64,000 bases of DNA from Nitratidesulfovibrio sp. (GTDB lineage: Bacteria; Desulfobacterota; Desulfovibrionia; Desulfovibrionales; Desulfovibrionaceae). The stretch lies in assembly GCF_040373385.1 (NCBI RefSeq), contig NZ_JBDXXH010000002.1:1-64000 (forward strand), in the 5' to 3' direction. Every line of letters starts with the position of its first letter. Position 1 is the first letter of the stretch. Below are positions 42,957-51,892 of this stretch, one piece after another. The notes under the pieces were generated by a model. It saw only the letters and a program-made list of their open reading frames with translations. It made no database searches and was not told the DNA's origin. Position numbers and translations under genes: made by a program.

Positions 42957-43703
42957 TCAGCCGATGGTCTCCATGCGGGCAAAGCGCGGTTCGTGCAGCG
43001 GGATGACGATGTCCGCCTGCTCCTTCACCTTGAGCATGATGTCGTAGCCCTGTTTGGGGTTGATGCAGGTGCCGGGAGGAATGACCTCCATCTCCATGCC
43101 CCGGATGGCGGCGGGCGGGTTCATGTTCTCGTCGATGATGCAGAACCCGGTGATGGCGGCGGTGCCCTGTTCCGTGTCCACGAACACGGTCAGGCCGCCC
43201 TCGGTGTGCACCGGGGTGTGCATCACGCGGATGCCGGGCAGGATTTCGCGCTCTTCTTCCGTGATCACGCGCAACTGGCCGTTGTCTTCCACGTCGGTGA
43301 TGTAGTCTTCGAGATAGCGGAAATCCAGGGGATGCGGGTTGTGGATGGACTCCAGTTCCTTTTCGTGCACCCAGATTTCCGCGTTTTCGCACTTGTAGTC
43401 GTTTTCACAGTGGTCGTTGTGCAGGTGGGTGTGGATGACCACGTCGATGTCCGCCGGGGTGAGCCCGAATTTGGCCAACCCCGCCTCGAAGGTGTAGATC
43501 TTGCCGCCCAGCGCCGCCTCGCGGTCCGGCGAGACGATGGGATTCAGTTCCCCGGTGTCCACCAGGATGCGCTTGTCGCCGCCCTCTATGTACCAGGTAT
43601 AGATGGGGATGGTGTAGGGCGTGCCGTAGTCGTGCTGGTAGGTCATCATGCCCTTGTCGAAGACCTTGGAACCCATGACGATGGGGTGGATGCGGTACTT
43701 CAT
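42957..43703 (-). CDS. Metallo-beta-lactamase-fold hydrolase (lactonase-like)
   Basis: A 248-residue MBL-fold protein. Zinc ligands are in HTHLHNDHCEN (H93, H95, D97, H98), with a further histidine in HTPVHTEGG, an aspartate in ITGFCIIDENM and a histidine in VIPLHEPRF. The arrangement matches AhlD/AttM-type N-acyl homoserine lactonases, so lactonase activity is plausible but unproven. The start at 43703 has GCGAGG upstream; a 17-residue in-frame extension is less likely. Confidence 0.85.
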   Translation of the reverse strand: MKYRIHPIVMGSKVFDKGMMTYQHDYGTPYTIPIYTWYIEGGDKRILVDTGELNPIVSPDREAALGGKIYTFEAGLAKFGLTPADIDVVIHTHLHNDHCENDYKCENAEIWVHEKELESIHNPHPLDFRYLEDYITDVEDNGQLRVITEEEREILPGIRVMHTPVHTEGGLTVFVDTEQGTAAITGFCIIDENMNPPAAIRGMEMEVIPPGTCINPKQGYDIMLKVKEQADIVIPLHEPRFARMETIG

Positions 43704-44083
43704 GCGACGCCTCGCGTGCTGACGGTTGCCGGAAGACGCCCGGACCCACGGCAAGCGCGGGTACGGGCGGGGTGCCGGGCGCGTCCCACATGCGTCCGGC
43801 CAATGGCGATGCGCGATAGCCTTCTGAGCGTGCGCTCACCGTGGGCATGTGCTCCGTGGATGCACTGCCGGAAGGGCGCGCCCCGCCACGGGGCAGAGAG
43901 TAAGCACTTCGGCCCCGCTTGTCACGATTTCCTCCTGATTCGGTGGGAAATGTTTGCGGCGGGGCCACGTCCGTTACAGGACAGGCACGGTTCTTCGCGT
44001 GGCTGCATGCGAAACGCCCCGACATCGCGGGGATGCCGGGGCGTGGAGTGTCTTTCAAAGCCGGAGGGCGCCCAACCGTCCGT
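43704..44083. other. Intergenic region between the MBL hydrolase gene and the chemoreceptor gene
   Basis: 380 bp. The chemoreceptor terminator (44014-44044) lies at the right. The rest is GC-rich with no supported gene or promoter that I can place. Confidence 0.5.
44014..44044 (-). terminator. Terminator after the chemoreceptor gene
   Basis: ACGCCCCG (44014-44021) pairs with CGGGGCGT (44037-44044), extended inward by CATC/GATG. On the minus strand TTTC follows. It lies 40 bp past the chemoreceptor stop. Confidence 0.65.
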
Positions 44084-46180
44084 CTAGCTGTCTTCCTTCA
44101 GTTCGCGGATGACGTCCTGCAATTCCGACGACAGCCGGGCCAGCTCACCCACCTCACGGGTGGACTGGGCCATGGCCTCGGCCATTTCGGACGCGATGCG
44201 GTTCACCTCGTCGGTGCCCCGGTTGATCTGCTCGGACGCGGCGGACTGCTGCTCCGACGCCGTGGCGATGGAGCGCACCTGGTCGGCGGTGGATTCCACG
44301 ATGGACACGATGCGCGCCAGCGCCTCGCCCGCCCTGGAGGCAAGGTCGGTGCTGCGCTGTACCACTTCCGCCGCGCGGCCCATGCCGGTGATGTTTTCCT
44401 GCGTGCCGCGCTGGATGGCGGTGATGGCGTCGCCCACTTCCTTGGTGGCGGTCATGGTCTTTTCGGCCAGTTTGCGCACCTCGTCGGCCACCACGGCAAA
44501 GCCGCGCCCGGCGTCACCGGCGCGGGCCGCCTCGATGGCCGCGTTCAGCGCCAGCAGGTTGGTCTGGTCGGCGATGTCGGTGATCACGGTCATGATGTTG
44601 CCGATGCCCTCGGCCCGCTTGCCCAGGTCGCCCAGGCCGCCGCTCATCTCGCGGGTGAACTCGTCCACCTTGCGGATGCTGTCCACCACGTCGCGCACGA
44701 TGGCACCGCCCGCCTCGGCCTGGGCCCTGGCGTTTTCGGCGCTTTCCGCCGCGCGCGAGGCATTGGCGGCGACCTCGAGCACGGATGCGTTCATCTGTTC
44801 CATGGCGGTGGCGGCTTCCGCCGTGCGGGCGCGCTGCACTTCGGCACCTGACCGGGCTTCGTCCACCTGCCCGGCCAGTTCGTGCGAGGCGTTGCGGACG
44901 TTGCCCACGATGCCTTCCAGCCGTTCCGCCGTATGGCGGATGCCTTCCTTGCGGGCCTGTTCACCGCGCAGGCGGGCCTGTTCGGCCTCGCGCAGGGCGG
45001 TTTCGGCCTTGCGGGTCTGCTCTTCTGCCTCGGCGGTCTTGGCCTTGCCCGTGGCCAGCAGTTCGCCAAGGTTGCCCACCATGGCGCGCAGGCTGCCGTG
45101 CAGGTCCAGCAGTTCGCCCGAGAAGTGGCGCGCGTCGGGCAGGGCGTCGAACTCGCCTGCCGCCACGCGACCGGACGCGGCCACCAGCATCTGCACCGGG
45201 TTGGCCACGGAACGGGCCAGCAGCCAGGCCACCACCATCAGGGCCAGGGCAATGCCCGCGCCCACCATCAGAATATAGTTCACCACGCTGCCCGACTGGG
45301 CGTACACTTCGGCCTTGTCGATGACGGCCACCAGCTTCCAGCCCTGATAGCCGGTGAACACGGTGACCAGCTTGTCCGTGCCGTCCATGGCCGCCTCGAA
45401 GGTGCCGCGCTGCATCTTCATGATCTGCGCAAGCGCAGGCACGCCGGTGTCTTCGGCCTTCTTGAAGCCGAATTTTTCGTGCCGTGGGTCGGACAGGATG
45501 ACCGAGGTGTCCTCCAGCAGCATGACGTAGCCGGTTTTGCCGATGCGCAGGTTGGAGGTGACCTTGGTCAGGGTGGAAAGGTTGATGTCCACGCCCATGA
45601 CCCCCACGATGTCGCCCGAGCCGGTACGCACCTTGCTCATGACGCTGGCCACCGGGTAGCCGGTGGTGGACATGTAGGCCTTGCTGATCAGCGTGTTGCC
45701 CGAGTCGGCCATGGCTTCCTTGTACCACGGGCGCTTGCGCGGGTCGTAGCCTGCGGGCACGCCGGAACCGTCGATATGGCTGAGAAAGCCGCTGTCCTGA
45801 TAGCCGATGAAGATTTCATCGTACCAGTTGTTGGCCTTGCCCATCAGGGTGAACACCTTGGCCAGCGCCTGTTCCTCTGCCGTCAGCGAGGCGTGGTGCA
45901 GTTTGTTGTCCTGCTTGGTGTCGGCGTACGAGGCCACCTGCCCCTTGGCGTCCACCACGCGGGGCAGCGAGGCCAGGTAGACCACGTTGCGCTGGGCCGC
46001 TTCGAAGAAGGTGGTGACGAAGTCGTTCACCCGTTCCAACTGGGCGCCGGACGAATCCTCGAAGTCGCGTAGCGAGGCACGCCGGATTTCGATGGACACC
46101 ACGGCGGAAACGCTGCCGATGGCGACGACGATGGACAGGAGAAAGGCGATGATCAGCTTGCTGCGGATGGTCAAAGACAT
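44084..46180 (-). CDS. Methyl-accepting chemotaxis protein with a Cache sensor domain
   Basis: A 698-residue inner-membrane chemoreceptor. TM1 is about residues 8-28 ([20 protein letters not shown]), and a periplasmic Cache (PDC)-type domain occupies about 30-290, with KRPWYKEAM and [12 protein letters not shown] signatures. TM2 is about 293-315 ([17 protein letters not shown]), then a HAMP domain. The signalling hairpin tip reads [19 protein letters not shown] and [10 protein letters not shown]. There is no C-terminal NWETF-like methyltransferase tether (it ends ELKEDS). Cache receptors commonly sense small organic acids or amino acids; ligand unknown. Start at 46180. Confidence 0.93.
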   Translation of the reverse strand: MSLTIRSKLIIAFLLSIVVAIGSVSAVVSIEIRRASLRDFEDSSGAQLERVNDFVTTFFEAAQRNVVYLASLPRVVDAKGQVASYADTKQDNKLHHASLTAEEQALAKVFTLMGKANNWYDEIFIGYQDSGFLSHIDGSGVPAGYDPRKRPWYKEAMADSGNTLISKAYMSTTGYPVASVMSKVRTGSGDIVGVMGVDINLSTLTKVTSNLRIGKTGYVMLLEDTSVILSDPRHEKFGFKKAEDTGVPALAQIMKMQRGTFEAAMDGTDKLVTVFTGYQGWKLVAVIDKAEVYAQSGSVVNYILMVGAGIALALMVVAWLLARSVANPVQMLVAASGRVAAGEFDALPDARHFSGELLDLHGSLRAMVGNLGELLATGKAKTAEAEEQTRKAETALREAEQARLRGEQARKEGIRHTAERLEGIVGNVRNASHELAGQVDEARSGAEVQRARTAEAATAMEQMNASVLEVAANASRAAESAENARAQAEAGGAIVRDVVDSIRKVDEFTREMSGGLGDLGKRAEGIGNIMTVITDIADQTNLLALNAAIEAARAGDAGRGFAVVADEVRKLAEKTMTATKEVGDAITAIQRGTQENITGMGRAAEVVQRSTDLASRAGEALARIVSIVESTADQVRSIATASEQQSAASEQINRGTDEVNRIASEMAEAMAQSTREVGELARLSSELQDVIRELKEDS

Positions 46181-46587
46181 GTTGCCCCCCAAGGCGACTG
46201 GCTGTTTACGGTTTGCCCGCCGTGAACCCTTCCGTCGCGTGGCGCGGGATTGCGTGAGTGTGTGCCCGCTGCGACCTGCGGATGGCTCCCCAGCTGCATC
46301 CGCGTGCCGCGCGGTTTTCATGCCCACATTCGTGATGATTGGCAAGGCGCGGGTTGCACCGCATGATGCAAGACCTGATGGCGACACCACACTCCGCGAT
46401 GGTGACGGTTGTGTTGCGGTATGGCGGCAGTGCATCATTGTGCGCATTTTCGCACGCTCCGAGCCGGTTGCGGTACCGCTGCATCCCCCGGTACTGCGAC
46501 CCGACGGCGACCTGTTGCGCGCCGCACGGCGACACTATATTGTCCGCGGCCGACAAGGTGGAACCTGCCACGAACCTGGAGGAAACG
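46181..46587. other. Divergent intergenic region, chemoreceptor and yhcH-like genes
   Basis: 407 bp that must carry both promoters. It contains short hairpins such as GTGCG-CATTTT-CGCAC near 46440-46455. I see no clear operator. Confidence 0.45.
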
Positions 46588-47103
46588 ATGATCATCGGCA
46601 CGCTGGACACGTGGATGCGCTACGACCTTGGCCCGGCATGGCGGGCGGCCTTCGCCTTTCTGGCGAACCTTGCCCCCGATGCGGCCACCGGCCGCCACCC
46701 CGTGCCCTGCGCCGATGCACCGGAAGGCAGCGTGTACGTGGAGGTGGGGCGCTACGACACCAGGCCAGAGGGTAGCGGGCGGCTGGAGGCCCACCGCAGG
46801 CATATTGACATCCAGTACGTTCTTTCGGGTATGGAATGGTTGGACTGGACGCCACTGCCCGGTCTGGGTGCCCAGGGACCATATGTCGATGACAGGGACG
46901 TGCGGTTCTTTTCCGTGACGGGGCACCCCTGTACCCGCGTGCTGCTGCAACCCGGCACCTTCGCGGCGCTGTTTCCGGAAGACGCGCACATGCCCGGCAT
47001 CGCCGTGCAGGGTGCCCCGCCCGCCATGGTCAAGGCGGTGGCCAAGGTGAGGGTGGACGCGCTGAGGGTGGCGGGCATACCGCCGCGAGGACTGGACGGG
47101 TAG
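46588..47103 (+). CDS. YhcH/YjgK/YiaL family protein
   Basis: A 171-residue cupin-like protein of the DUF386 family (E. coli YhcH, EbgC-like). Features are MIIGTLDTWMRYDLGP at the start, LEAHRRHIDIQYVLSG, VRFFSVTGHP and FPEDAHMPGIAVQG, the last with metal-ligand-like histidine. E. coli relatives sit in sugar or sialic-acid loci; here no sugar genes adjoin, so the role is unknown. GGAGG lies 6 nt upstream of the ATG. Confidence 0.85.
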   Translation: MIIGTLDTWMRYDLGPAWRAAFAFLANLAPDAATGRHPVPCADAPEGSVYVEVGRYDTRPEGSGRLEAHRRHIDIQYVLSGMEWLDWTPLPGLGAQGPYVDDRDVRFFSVTGHPCTRVLLQPGTFAALFPEDAHMPGIAVQGAPPAMVKAVAKVRVDALRVAGIPPRGLDG

Positions 47104-47289
47104 CAGGAGCCGGATGCGCCGGGCCAGCGGGCGGGAGCAACGGAATCAACGAAATCGGCTGAGCCGGCAGGGGATTGCGGACCCTTGACGGCTGATGGAG
47201 GCAGGCCGGATGCGCGCGGGCACCACCCGCGCCCATGGGGGGCGGACCTGGCACTGACAGGGAGCGGATCGGGACAACCAGGAGGTCTC

Positions 47290-47514
47290 ATGGATATTTT
47301 CGATCAGGCCCAGGAACTGGAGCGGCTGGAACGCGAAGCCGCCTTGTCCCGTGCGCGGAATGCCTCCGCGCAGGGGCGCGAGGGGCCCGAATGGATCGAC
47401 GGCGTTGCCTGCTGCCGCGAGTGCGGCGAACCCATTCCCCCCGCCCGGCTGGCCGCCGTGCCGGGGGTGGGGCTGTGCAAGGCCTGCCAGGAAGAGATGG
47501 AAGGGGGCAGTTAG
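47290..47514 (+). CDS. DksA/TraR-type zinc-finger protein, short
   Basis: A 74-residue protein with a C4 zinc finger (CCRECGEPIPPARLAAVPGV followed by LCKACQ, C-X2-C-X17-C-X2-C) and a short N-terminal helix. It lacks the long coiled coil of DksA, resembling TraR and the small phage-type members. It may modulate RNA polymerase through the secondary channel. GGAGG lies just upstream of the ATG. A hairpin terminator follows at 47551-47580. Confidence 0.85.
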   Translation: MDIFDQAQELERLEREAALSRARNASAQGREGPEWIDGVACCRECGEPIPPARLAAVPGVGLCKACQEEMEGGS

Positions 47515-47550
47515 CCCATTACCCGGTCACCCCCCCCCGACGAGTACCGA

Positions 47551-47580
47551 ACGGCCCGCAAGCATGTGCTCGCGGGCCGT
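47551..47580 (+). terminator. Terminator between the zinc-finger and methyltransferase genes
   Basis: ACGGCCCGC (47551-47559) pairs with GCGGGCCGT (47572-47580), with a partly paired loop. It lies between two convergent genes and could act for either. Confidence 0.55.
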
Positions 47581-47637
47581 TCCGCGTGGTGATGGCGAAG
47601 GCCGTCGCGGCTGTGTTCCCGCCCGTATCAAGCAGTA

Positions 47638-48339
47638 TCATCCAGCCCGCACGGACAGCTCGACATCTCCAGTGAACGGAATGGACATGTACCCGTGTGC
47701 GGGCGAACGCACCCGCGCCAGATAGTCCGGGCTGTACCCGGCGTTGTCGGCGATGATGATCGCGCCGGGCCGCAGATGCGGTTCGACCAGTTCCAGGATT
47801 TCGGGGTAGAGGGCCTTGGCTCCGTCCAGCAACAGCATGTCCACGGAATCGGGAAGTCCGCAAGCAAGGGTGTGCAGCGCATCCCCCTGGCGGATATCCA
47901 CCAGGTCCGCGAGGCCGCCGCAGGACAGGTTGTCCCTGGCCCGCGCCACCTTGGACGGTTCGAACTCGCTGGTGATCAGGCGGCCGCCACCGTTGTCGCG
48001 CAGCGCCGCTGCAAGGTGCAGGGTGGAGATGCCGAACGAGGTGCCGAATTCCACGATGGACCGCGCCCGGCAGCCGCGCGCCAGCATGTAGAGCAGGGCG
48101 CCCGTCTCGCGCGTGACGGCCAGCGGCATGTCCTTGAGCTGTCCGTAGAAGTCGAGGTAGCCGGTTCTGCTGCGCAGACGGCGCTCGCACTCCTCGTCGG
48201 AAAGGGCAGCCATGGCCGGGTTTGCCTGGAGCGACGATTCGTCGTCCTCGCGGAACAGGCGCTCCAGCAGCGGGGCAAGGGGTGGGGCGGCCAGGGTTGT
48301 CCGGATGGGGCAGGGGGGCGATTGGGGCGATGTGGTCAT
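47638..48339 (-). CDS. SAM-dependent O-methyltransferase-like protein
   Basis: A 233-residue class I methyltransferase. The SAM motif is SIVEFGTSFGISTLHLAAAL, followed by ITSEFEPSKVARARDNL, VDMLLLDGAKALYPEILEL and PGAIIIADNAGY, which resemble the caffeoyl-CoA/catechol O-methyltransferase group. Substrate unknown. Start chosen at 48339 because GGAG precedes it; 48363 is an alternative. It is divergent from a TetR-type regulator with 91 bp between them, so it is a likely target of that regulator. Confidence 0.82.
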   Translation of the reverse strand: MTTSPQSPPCPIRTTLAAPPLAPLLERLFREDDESSLQANPAMAALSDEECERRLRSRTGYLDFYGQLKDMPLAVTRETGALLYMLARGCRARSIVEFGTSFGISTLHLAAALRDNGGGRLITSEFEPSKVARARDNLSCGGLADLVDIRQGDALHTLACGLPDSVDMLLLDGAKALYPEILELVEPHLRPGAIIIADNAGYSPDYLARVRSPAHGYMSIPFTGDVELSVRAG

Positions 48340-48388
48340 GGGGGCTCCGGTTGCAGGTTGCATGTCTTTGGGCACCGGAGTAAAATAC

Positions 48389-48406
48389 GAATGATTGGTC
48401 GCATTC
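48389..48406. promoter_or_regulatory. Inverted repeat in the divergent promoter, candidate TetR operator
   Basis: GAATG (48389-48393) and CATTC (48402-48406) form a palindrome with an 8-nt spacer, in the 91-bp gap between the methyltransferase gene and the TetR gene. A TAAAAT -10-like sequence is at 48381-48386. The spacing suits a TetR dimer, but this is inference. Confidence 0.45.
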
Positions 48407-48430
48407 ACAATTCGCATTGCGGAAGGTCCC

Positions 48431-49084
48431 ATGCCGGAACGTCAGAAAAGCACGATCACTCCGAGAAAACAGCCGAAGCAGGTCAGGTCGTCGGAACTTG
48501 TCGGCGCCATTCTGACCGCAGCAGCTCAGGTTTTGGCCCAGGAAGGGGCGCACCGCTTCACCACCGCCCGCGTGGCCGAGCGGGCCGGGGTGAGCGTGGG
48601 GTCGCTGTACCAGTATTTTCCCAACAAGGCGGCCATCCTGTTCCGCCTGCAACGCGACGAGTGGCGGCAGACCGCGGACGTTCTGCGCGGCATCCTGGAG
48701 GAAGTGGGCACACCACCACTGGAGCGGTTGCGAGCGCTCGTCCATGCCTTCATCCGTTCCGAATGCGACGAGGCGGCCATGCGCCTCGCGCTCAGCGATG
48801 CAGCCCCCCTGTATCGCAACGAGCCGGAGGCACGGACGGCGAAAGCATCGGCCAGCGTGACCATTCAGTCCTTCATGCGCGAGGTCCTGCCCACGGCCAC
48901 CGACGCCACCCGGACACTGGCCGGAGAACTGGTCACTGCAACGCTCGCCGCCGCTGGCAAGCGTTTTTCGGAAACACCCCGCACACCGGAAGAGGTGGCG
49001 GCCTTTGCCGACGGCATGGCCGACATGTTCTGCATCTACCTTCGTGAATTGGGGTACGGCTCGGAAAGCGGGCGCGGGGAGTGA
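48431..49084 (+). CDS. TetR/AcrR family transcriptional regulator
   Basis: A 217-residue repressor-type protein. The N-terminal helix-turn-helix (about 22-68) reads TTARVAERAGVSVGSLYQYF and NKAAILFRL, the standard TetR signature. The C-terminal domain (about 85-217) is the ligand/dimerisation region and matches nothing I can name. The start at 48431 has GGAAGG 3-8 nt upstream; an upstream in-frame start (48395) is less likely. It is divergent from the methyltransferase gene, the usual arrangement for self- and neighbour-regulation. Confidence 0.88.
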   Translation: MPERQKSTITPRKQPKQVRSSELVGAILTAAAQVLAQEGAHRFTTARVAERAGVSVGSLYQYFPNKAAILFRLQRDEWRQTADVLRGILEEVGTPPLERLRALVHAFIRSECDEAAMRLALSDAAPLYRNEPEARTAKASASVTIQSFMREVLPTATDATRTLAGELVTATLAAAGKRFSETPRTPEEVAAFADGMADMFCIYLRELGYGSESGRGE

Positions 49085-49109
49085 CCGGCTGCGACGCGCA
49101 CCGCGCCCC

Positions 49110-49157
49110 AACGCAAGAGGGGGGTGCATGCCACGGCATGCACCCCCCTCTTGCGTT
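49110..49157. terminator. Near-perfect 48-bp palindromic hairpin between convergent genes
   Basis: Arms of 23 bp, perfectly complementary around a 2-nt loop AC (49133-49134): left arm AACGCAAGAGGGGGGTGCAT plus GCC and right arm GGCATGCACCCCCCTCTTGC plus GTT. It lies between the TetR gene and the convergent pit gene and can serve both directions. Confidence 0.65.
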
Positions 49158-49186
49158 GAAAAAGGAAGGTTCGGCCAAGGGCAGCC

Positions 49187-50197
49187 CTAGTCGGCGATGC
49201 CCAGCAATTCCAGTATCAGGAAGCTGATGGAGGCCATGGTGGCGGCGGCGGGAATGGTGAGTATCCACGCCACCACCAGGTTGCCGGCAATGCCCCAGCG
49301 CACGGCGGACAGGCGCTTGGTGGACCCCACGCCGAACACGCAGGCGGTGATGGTGTGGGTGGTGGAAATGGGCGCGCCCATCAGCGAAGCCCCGGTGATG
49401 ACCATGGCGGCGGACGTTTCCGCCGCGAAGCCGTGCACCGGCTCCAGCTTGAAGATGCGGTGCCCCATGGTCTTCACGATCTTCCAGCCGCCAAGGGCGG
49501 TGCCCATGGCCATGGCCAGCGCACACGACAGTTTGACCCACAGCGGCACGTGGATGGTGTCGATCTGGTGAAACAGGAACAGGGCCAGGGTGATGACGCC
49601 CATGGTCTTCTGCGCGTCGTTGAGGCCGTGGCTGGTGGCCATGAACGCGGAGGAAACGATCTGCAACTTTTCGAACGACCGCGTCACCGTGCGCCGGTTG
49701 GTGCGCCAGAACAGCAGCATCAGCAGCGTCATGCACGCGTAGCTGACGATAAAGCCCGCCATGGGCGAGAGCACCAGCGGCAGCAGGATCTTCTTGACGA
49801 TGGACATGGCGTTCAGGGTGCTGAACCCCGCGTGGGTGATGGCAGCCCCCATCAGCCCCCCGATGAGCGCATGCGACGACGAGGACGGCAGGCCGTAGTA
49901 CCAGGTGATCAGGTTCCAGGCGATGGCCCCGATGAGCGCCGCCAGCACCAGGGCCTGGCTGCCCATGACCATGTCGGTGTTCACGATGCCCTGGCCAAGG
50001 GTATGCGCCACCTCTTCGCCCAGCATGGCCCCGAAAAGGTTCAGCACGGCGGCCATGGCCACGGCGGTGCGCGGGGAAAGCACCTTGGTGGAGACCACGG
50101 TGGCGATGGCGTTGGCGCAGTCGTGCGCCCCGTTGGTGAAGTCGAAGATCAGCGCGACGAGGACGATGACGACGAGCAGCACCGGTATCTCAAGCAT
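49187..50197 (-). CDS. pit: PiT-family inorganic phosphate transporter
   Basis: A 336-residue inner-membrane symporter for metal-phosphate or proton/phosphate uptake. The twin family motifs are FTNGAHDCANAIATVVST near the N-terminus and SHGLNDAQKTMGVITLA in the second half. LPSSSSHALIGGLMGA and PISTTHTITACVFGVG are also conserved. About ten membrane segments are predicted by eye. The start overlaps the preceding gene by 8 bp, so translation is likely coupled. Controlled from a promoter next to a Pho box upstream of the DUF47 gene. Confidence 0.93.
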   Translation of the reverse strand: MLEIPVLLVVIVLVALIFDFTNGAHDCANAIATVVSTKVLSPRTAVAMAAVLNLFGAMLGEEVAHTLGQGIVNTDMVMGSQALVLAALIGAIAWNLITWYYGLPSSSSHALIGGLMGAAITHAGFSTLNAMSIVKKILLPLVLSPMAGFIVSYACMTLLMLLFWRTNRRTVTRSFEKLQIVSSAFMATSHGLNDAQKTMGVITLALFLFHQIDTIHVPLWVKLSCALAMAMGTALGGWKIVKTMGHRIFKLEPVHGFAAETSAAMVITGASLMGAPISTTHTITACVFGVGSTKRLSAVRWGIAGNLVVAWILTIPAAATMASISFLILELLGIAD

Positions 50198-50819
50198 TCT
50201 TCAGCACCACTTCCTCGATGGCGTCCGCGAGATCGTCCAGGCGTTCCACGGCCAGCTCGATGCGGTCGTACACCTGGGTCCACTTCATGATGTCCACCAC
50301 GGCGCGCATGTCGAGATTCTCGGTGTCGTGCAACTCGGCAAGGCCGGTGCCCAGCAGCATTTCGCATTCGGTCTTGATGGCCTTCAACTGCTTGACCTGC
50401 GCGGCCACGTCGGTCTTGTCCTTCAGGCAACAGATCATTTCGCCGGTGACGGCGGCCATCTCGCGCAGGTTGCGGACCATCTTGCGGGCCGGAAAGCGGA
50501 TGTAGGTGAACCCGTACAGCCGCGCCCGCGTGGCGATGCCCTTGATGAGATTGATGGAGTCTTCCTGCGCCAGGTTCAGGCGGTAGATGTCCTCGCGGTC
50601 GATGGGGGTGATGAAGGTGACCGAGAGCTGGCGCGAGATTTCGCGGCACAGTTCGTCGGCCTCCACCTCGACCATGTTGACGCGCTTGCAGGCGTCGTCA
50701 ACCTTTCCGAAGTCCTCGAGGATGCAGGTGAGCAAGTCGGCCGCTTCCACCAGCATGGCATTCTGGCGGCCCAGCAGTTCGAAGAAGCGGACGGACTTGG
50801 GAAACAGGTTCAAGGCCAT
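50190..50819 (-). CDS. DUF47 (PhoU-like) protein
   Basis: A 209-residue all-helical protein of the TIGR00153/DUF47 family, PhoU-like, nearly always paired with pit. Helices MALNLFPKSVRFFELLGRQ, DDACKRVNMVEVEADELC, TPIDREDIYRLNLAQEDSI and YDRIELAVERLDDLADAIE are typical. It probably controls or assists the Pit transporter. Start at 50819. The pit gene begins before this gene ends (8-bp overlap). Confidence 0.9.
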   Translation of the reverse strand: MALNLFPKSVRFFELLGRQNAMLVEAADLLTCILEDFGKVDDACKRVNMVEVEADELCREISRQLSVTFITPIDREDIYRLNLAQEDSINLIKGIATRARLYGFTYIRFPARKMVRNLREMAAVTGEMICCLKDKTDVAAQVKQLKAIKTECEMLLGTGLAELHDTENLDMRAVVDIMKWTQVYDRIELAVERLDDLADAIEEVVLKNA

Positions 50820-51011
50820 GCGGTGGCTCCGGTGTTGTCGTTGTGCTCGTGGGCCCGGTCGGCCCCTGGGTTCGTTTGGTCCTGGCGTGCTGTTTGGGGC
50901 CATCGTGAAGATGGTCCGTCATGGGGCAGGCGGTTACGGAAATGCTGCAACCCCGGCTGGTGCCGTACGGTACTGCCCCGTGCGCAAAAAAGGCCGGTCG
51001 GGACCGCGGGG

Positions 51012-51040
51012 ATTCTACGCTTCCCCCGGCGTCCGGGCAA
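51012..51040 (-). promoter_or_regulatory. Promoter for DUF47-pit
   Basis: Minus strand: TTGCCC (51035-51040), 17-bp spacer, TAGAAT (51012-51017). The -10 matches five of six, the -35 four of six, typical of an activator-dependent promoter. Confidence 0.55.
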
Positions 51041-51046
51041 CCGGCA

Positions 51047-51064
51047 TTGTCATGAATTCGTCAC
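51047..51064. promoter_or_regulatory. Pho box upstream of the phosphate-uptake operon
   Basis: TTGTCATGAATTCGTCAC at 51047-51064 agrees at 14 of 18 positions with the E. coli Pho box (two TGTCA-type half-sites spaced by 11 bp). It lies 6 bp upstream of the -35 element of the leftward promoter. The site itself reads in the plus direction. It probably binds a PhoB-like regulator; the regulator gene is not in this window. Confidence 0.6.
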
Positions 51065-51239
51065 GAAATAACGCGGTTTTGTTACGGAATGGTGACAAGG
51101 GTGAATGTTTCGAGAAGTCCTTTTGTGTCAGCATGTTGAGTGTTTGAACAATGGCGATTTCGCCTGTGTGGACCGCGTTTGTGACGGCGTGTTCGTGACG
51201 GTCGCCTGGCCTCGAAGGATGGCCGCGCGGCGCAAAAAA

Positions 51240-51265
51240 ACGGGGCGGGGAATTCCCCGCCCCGT
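51240..51265 (-). terminator. Rho-independent terminator of the Coo operon
   Basis: Perfect 26-bp palindrome with arms ACGGGGCGGGGAA/TTCCCCGCCCCGT, followed on the minus strand by seven Ts. It lies 87 bp beyond the cooF stop and ends the eight-gene transcript. Confidence 0.9.
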
Positions 51266-51351
51266 CATGGGCGTATTATCCGGGTGGCGACCGCCAGGCC
51301 CGTGCGCCACTTTGGGCGCGGGCTGACGGAAAGGCTCGCCGCAAGCGGCGC

Positions 51352-51888
51352 CTAGCGCTGCATGGCGCGGTATTCGTCCACGGTGACCATGTGCAGGGCC
51401 TTGACCGGGCAGGCTTCCACGCAGGCGCCCTGGTCCTTGCCTTCCTTGGCACGCCAGTCGGCGCAAACGTCGCAGCGCACGGCCACTTCGCGGCGGTGCT
51501 GCACGGGGTGGGCGGCATCTGCGGTGCCTTCCTCGGGCAGGCCGATGAAGGACAGCTCGATGGCGCCGTACGGGCAGGCCATGACGCACAACTGGCAGGC
51601 GGCGCAGTACTGCTGGCGCATCACCACCACGCCGTCCTCCTGGACCAGCGCGTCGGTGGGGCACACGCGGGCGCAGGGCGCGTCGGCGCACTGGCGGCAC
51701 TGCACGGGCATCTTGACGCTGTCGGTCTTGATGACGTGCACGCGGGGCTGGAAGAGGTTGCGCTTCTTCACAGCCTCCTTGATGGTCATGTTGTTGTGCG
51801 AGGCAATGCAGGCAAGTTCGCACTTCTTGCATGCCTTGCACTTGTCTGCTTCCGCGTAGACGACGTACCGCATGAGCGAATTGGTCAT
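51352..51888 (-). CDS. cooF: CooF-like polyferredoxin
   Basis: A 178-residue electron carrier with four 4Fe-4S cluster motifs: CKACKKCELAC, CRQCADAPCARVC, CAACQLCVMAC and CDVC with CVEAC. In Rhodospirillum rubrum CooF passes electrons from CO dehydrogenase to the Coo hydrogenase. Here no CO dehydrogenase gene is in view, so the donor may be another low-potential enzyme. Last gene of the operon, 4 nt after the embedded hypA. The start at 51888 has GGAAGGAT upstream. Confidence 0.9.
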   Translation of the reverse strand: MTNSLMRYVVYAEADKCKACKKCELACIASHNNMTIKEAVKKRNLFQPRVHVIKTDSVKMPVQCRQCADAPCARVCPTDALVQEDGVVVMRQQYCAACQLCVMACPYGAIELSFIGLPEEGTADAAHPVQHRREVAVRCDVCADWRAKEGKDQGACVEACPVKALHMVTVDEYRAMQR

Positions 51889-51892
51889 GGTG

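Larger units (their letters stand above)
50820..51351. other. Promoter region of DUF47-pit and 3' flank of cooF
   Basis: 532 bp. From right to left: the cooF terminator (51240-51265), an AT-richer stretch with a Pho box (51047-51064), and a -35/-10 pair (51012-51040) firing leftward. About 190 bp of leader to the DUF47 gene follow. No gene is supported. Confidence 0.6.

Noticed and set aside
42342..43703. OsmC and MBL hydrolase genes as a two-gene defence or quorum-quenching operon
   Set aside because: They are separated by about 170 bp, no regulator or partner is present, and both are common housekeeping-type families. Nothing ties them functionally.
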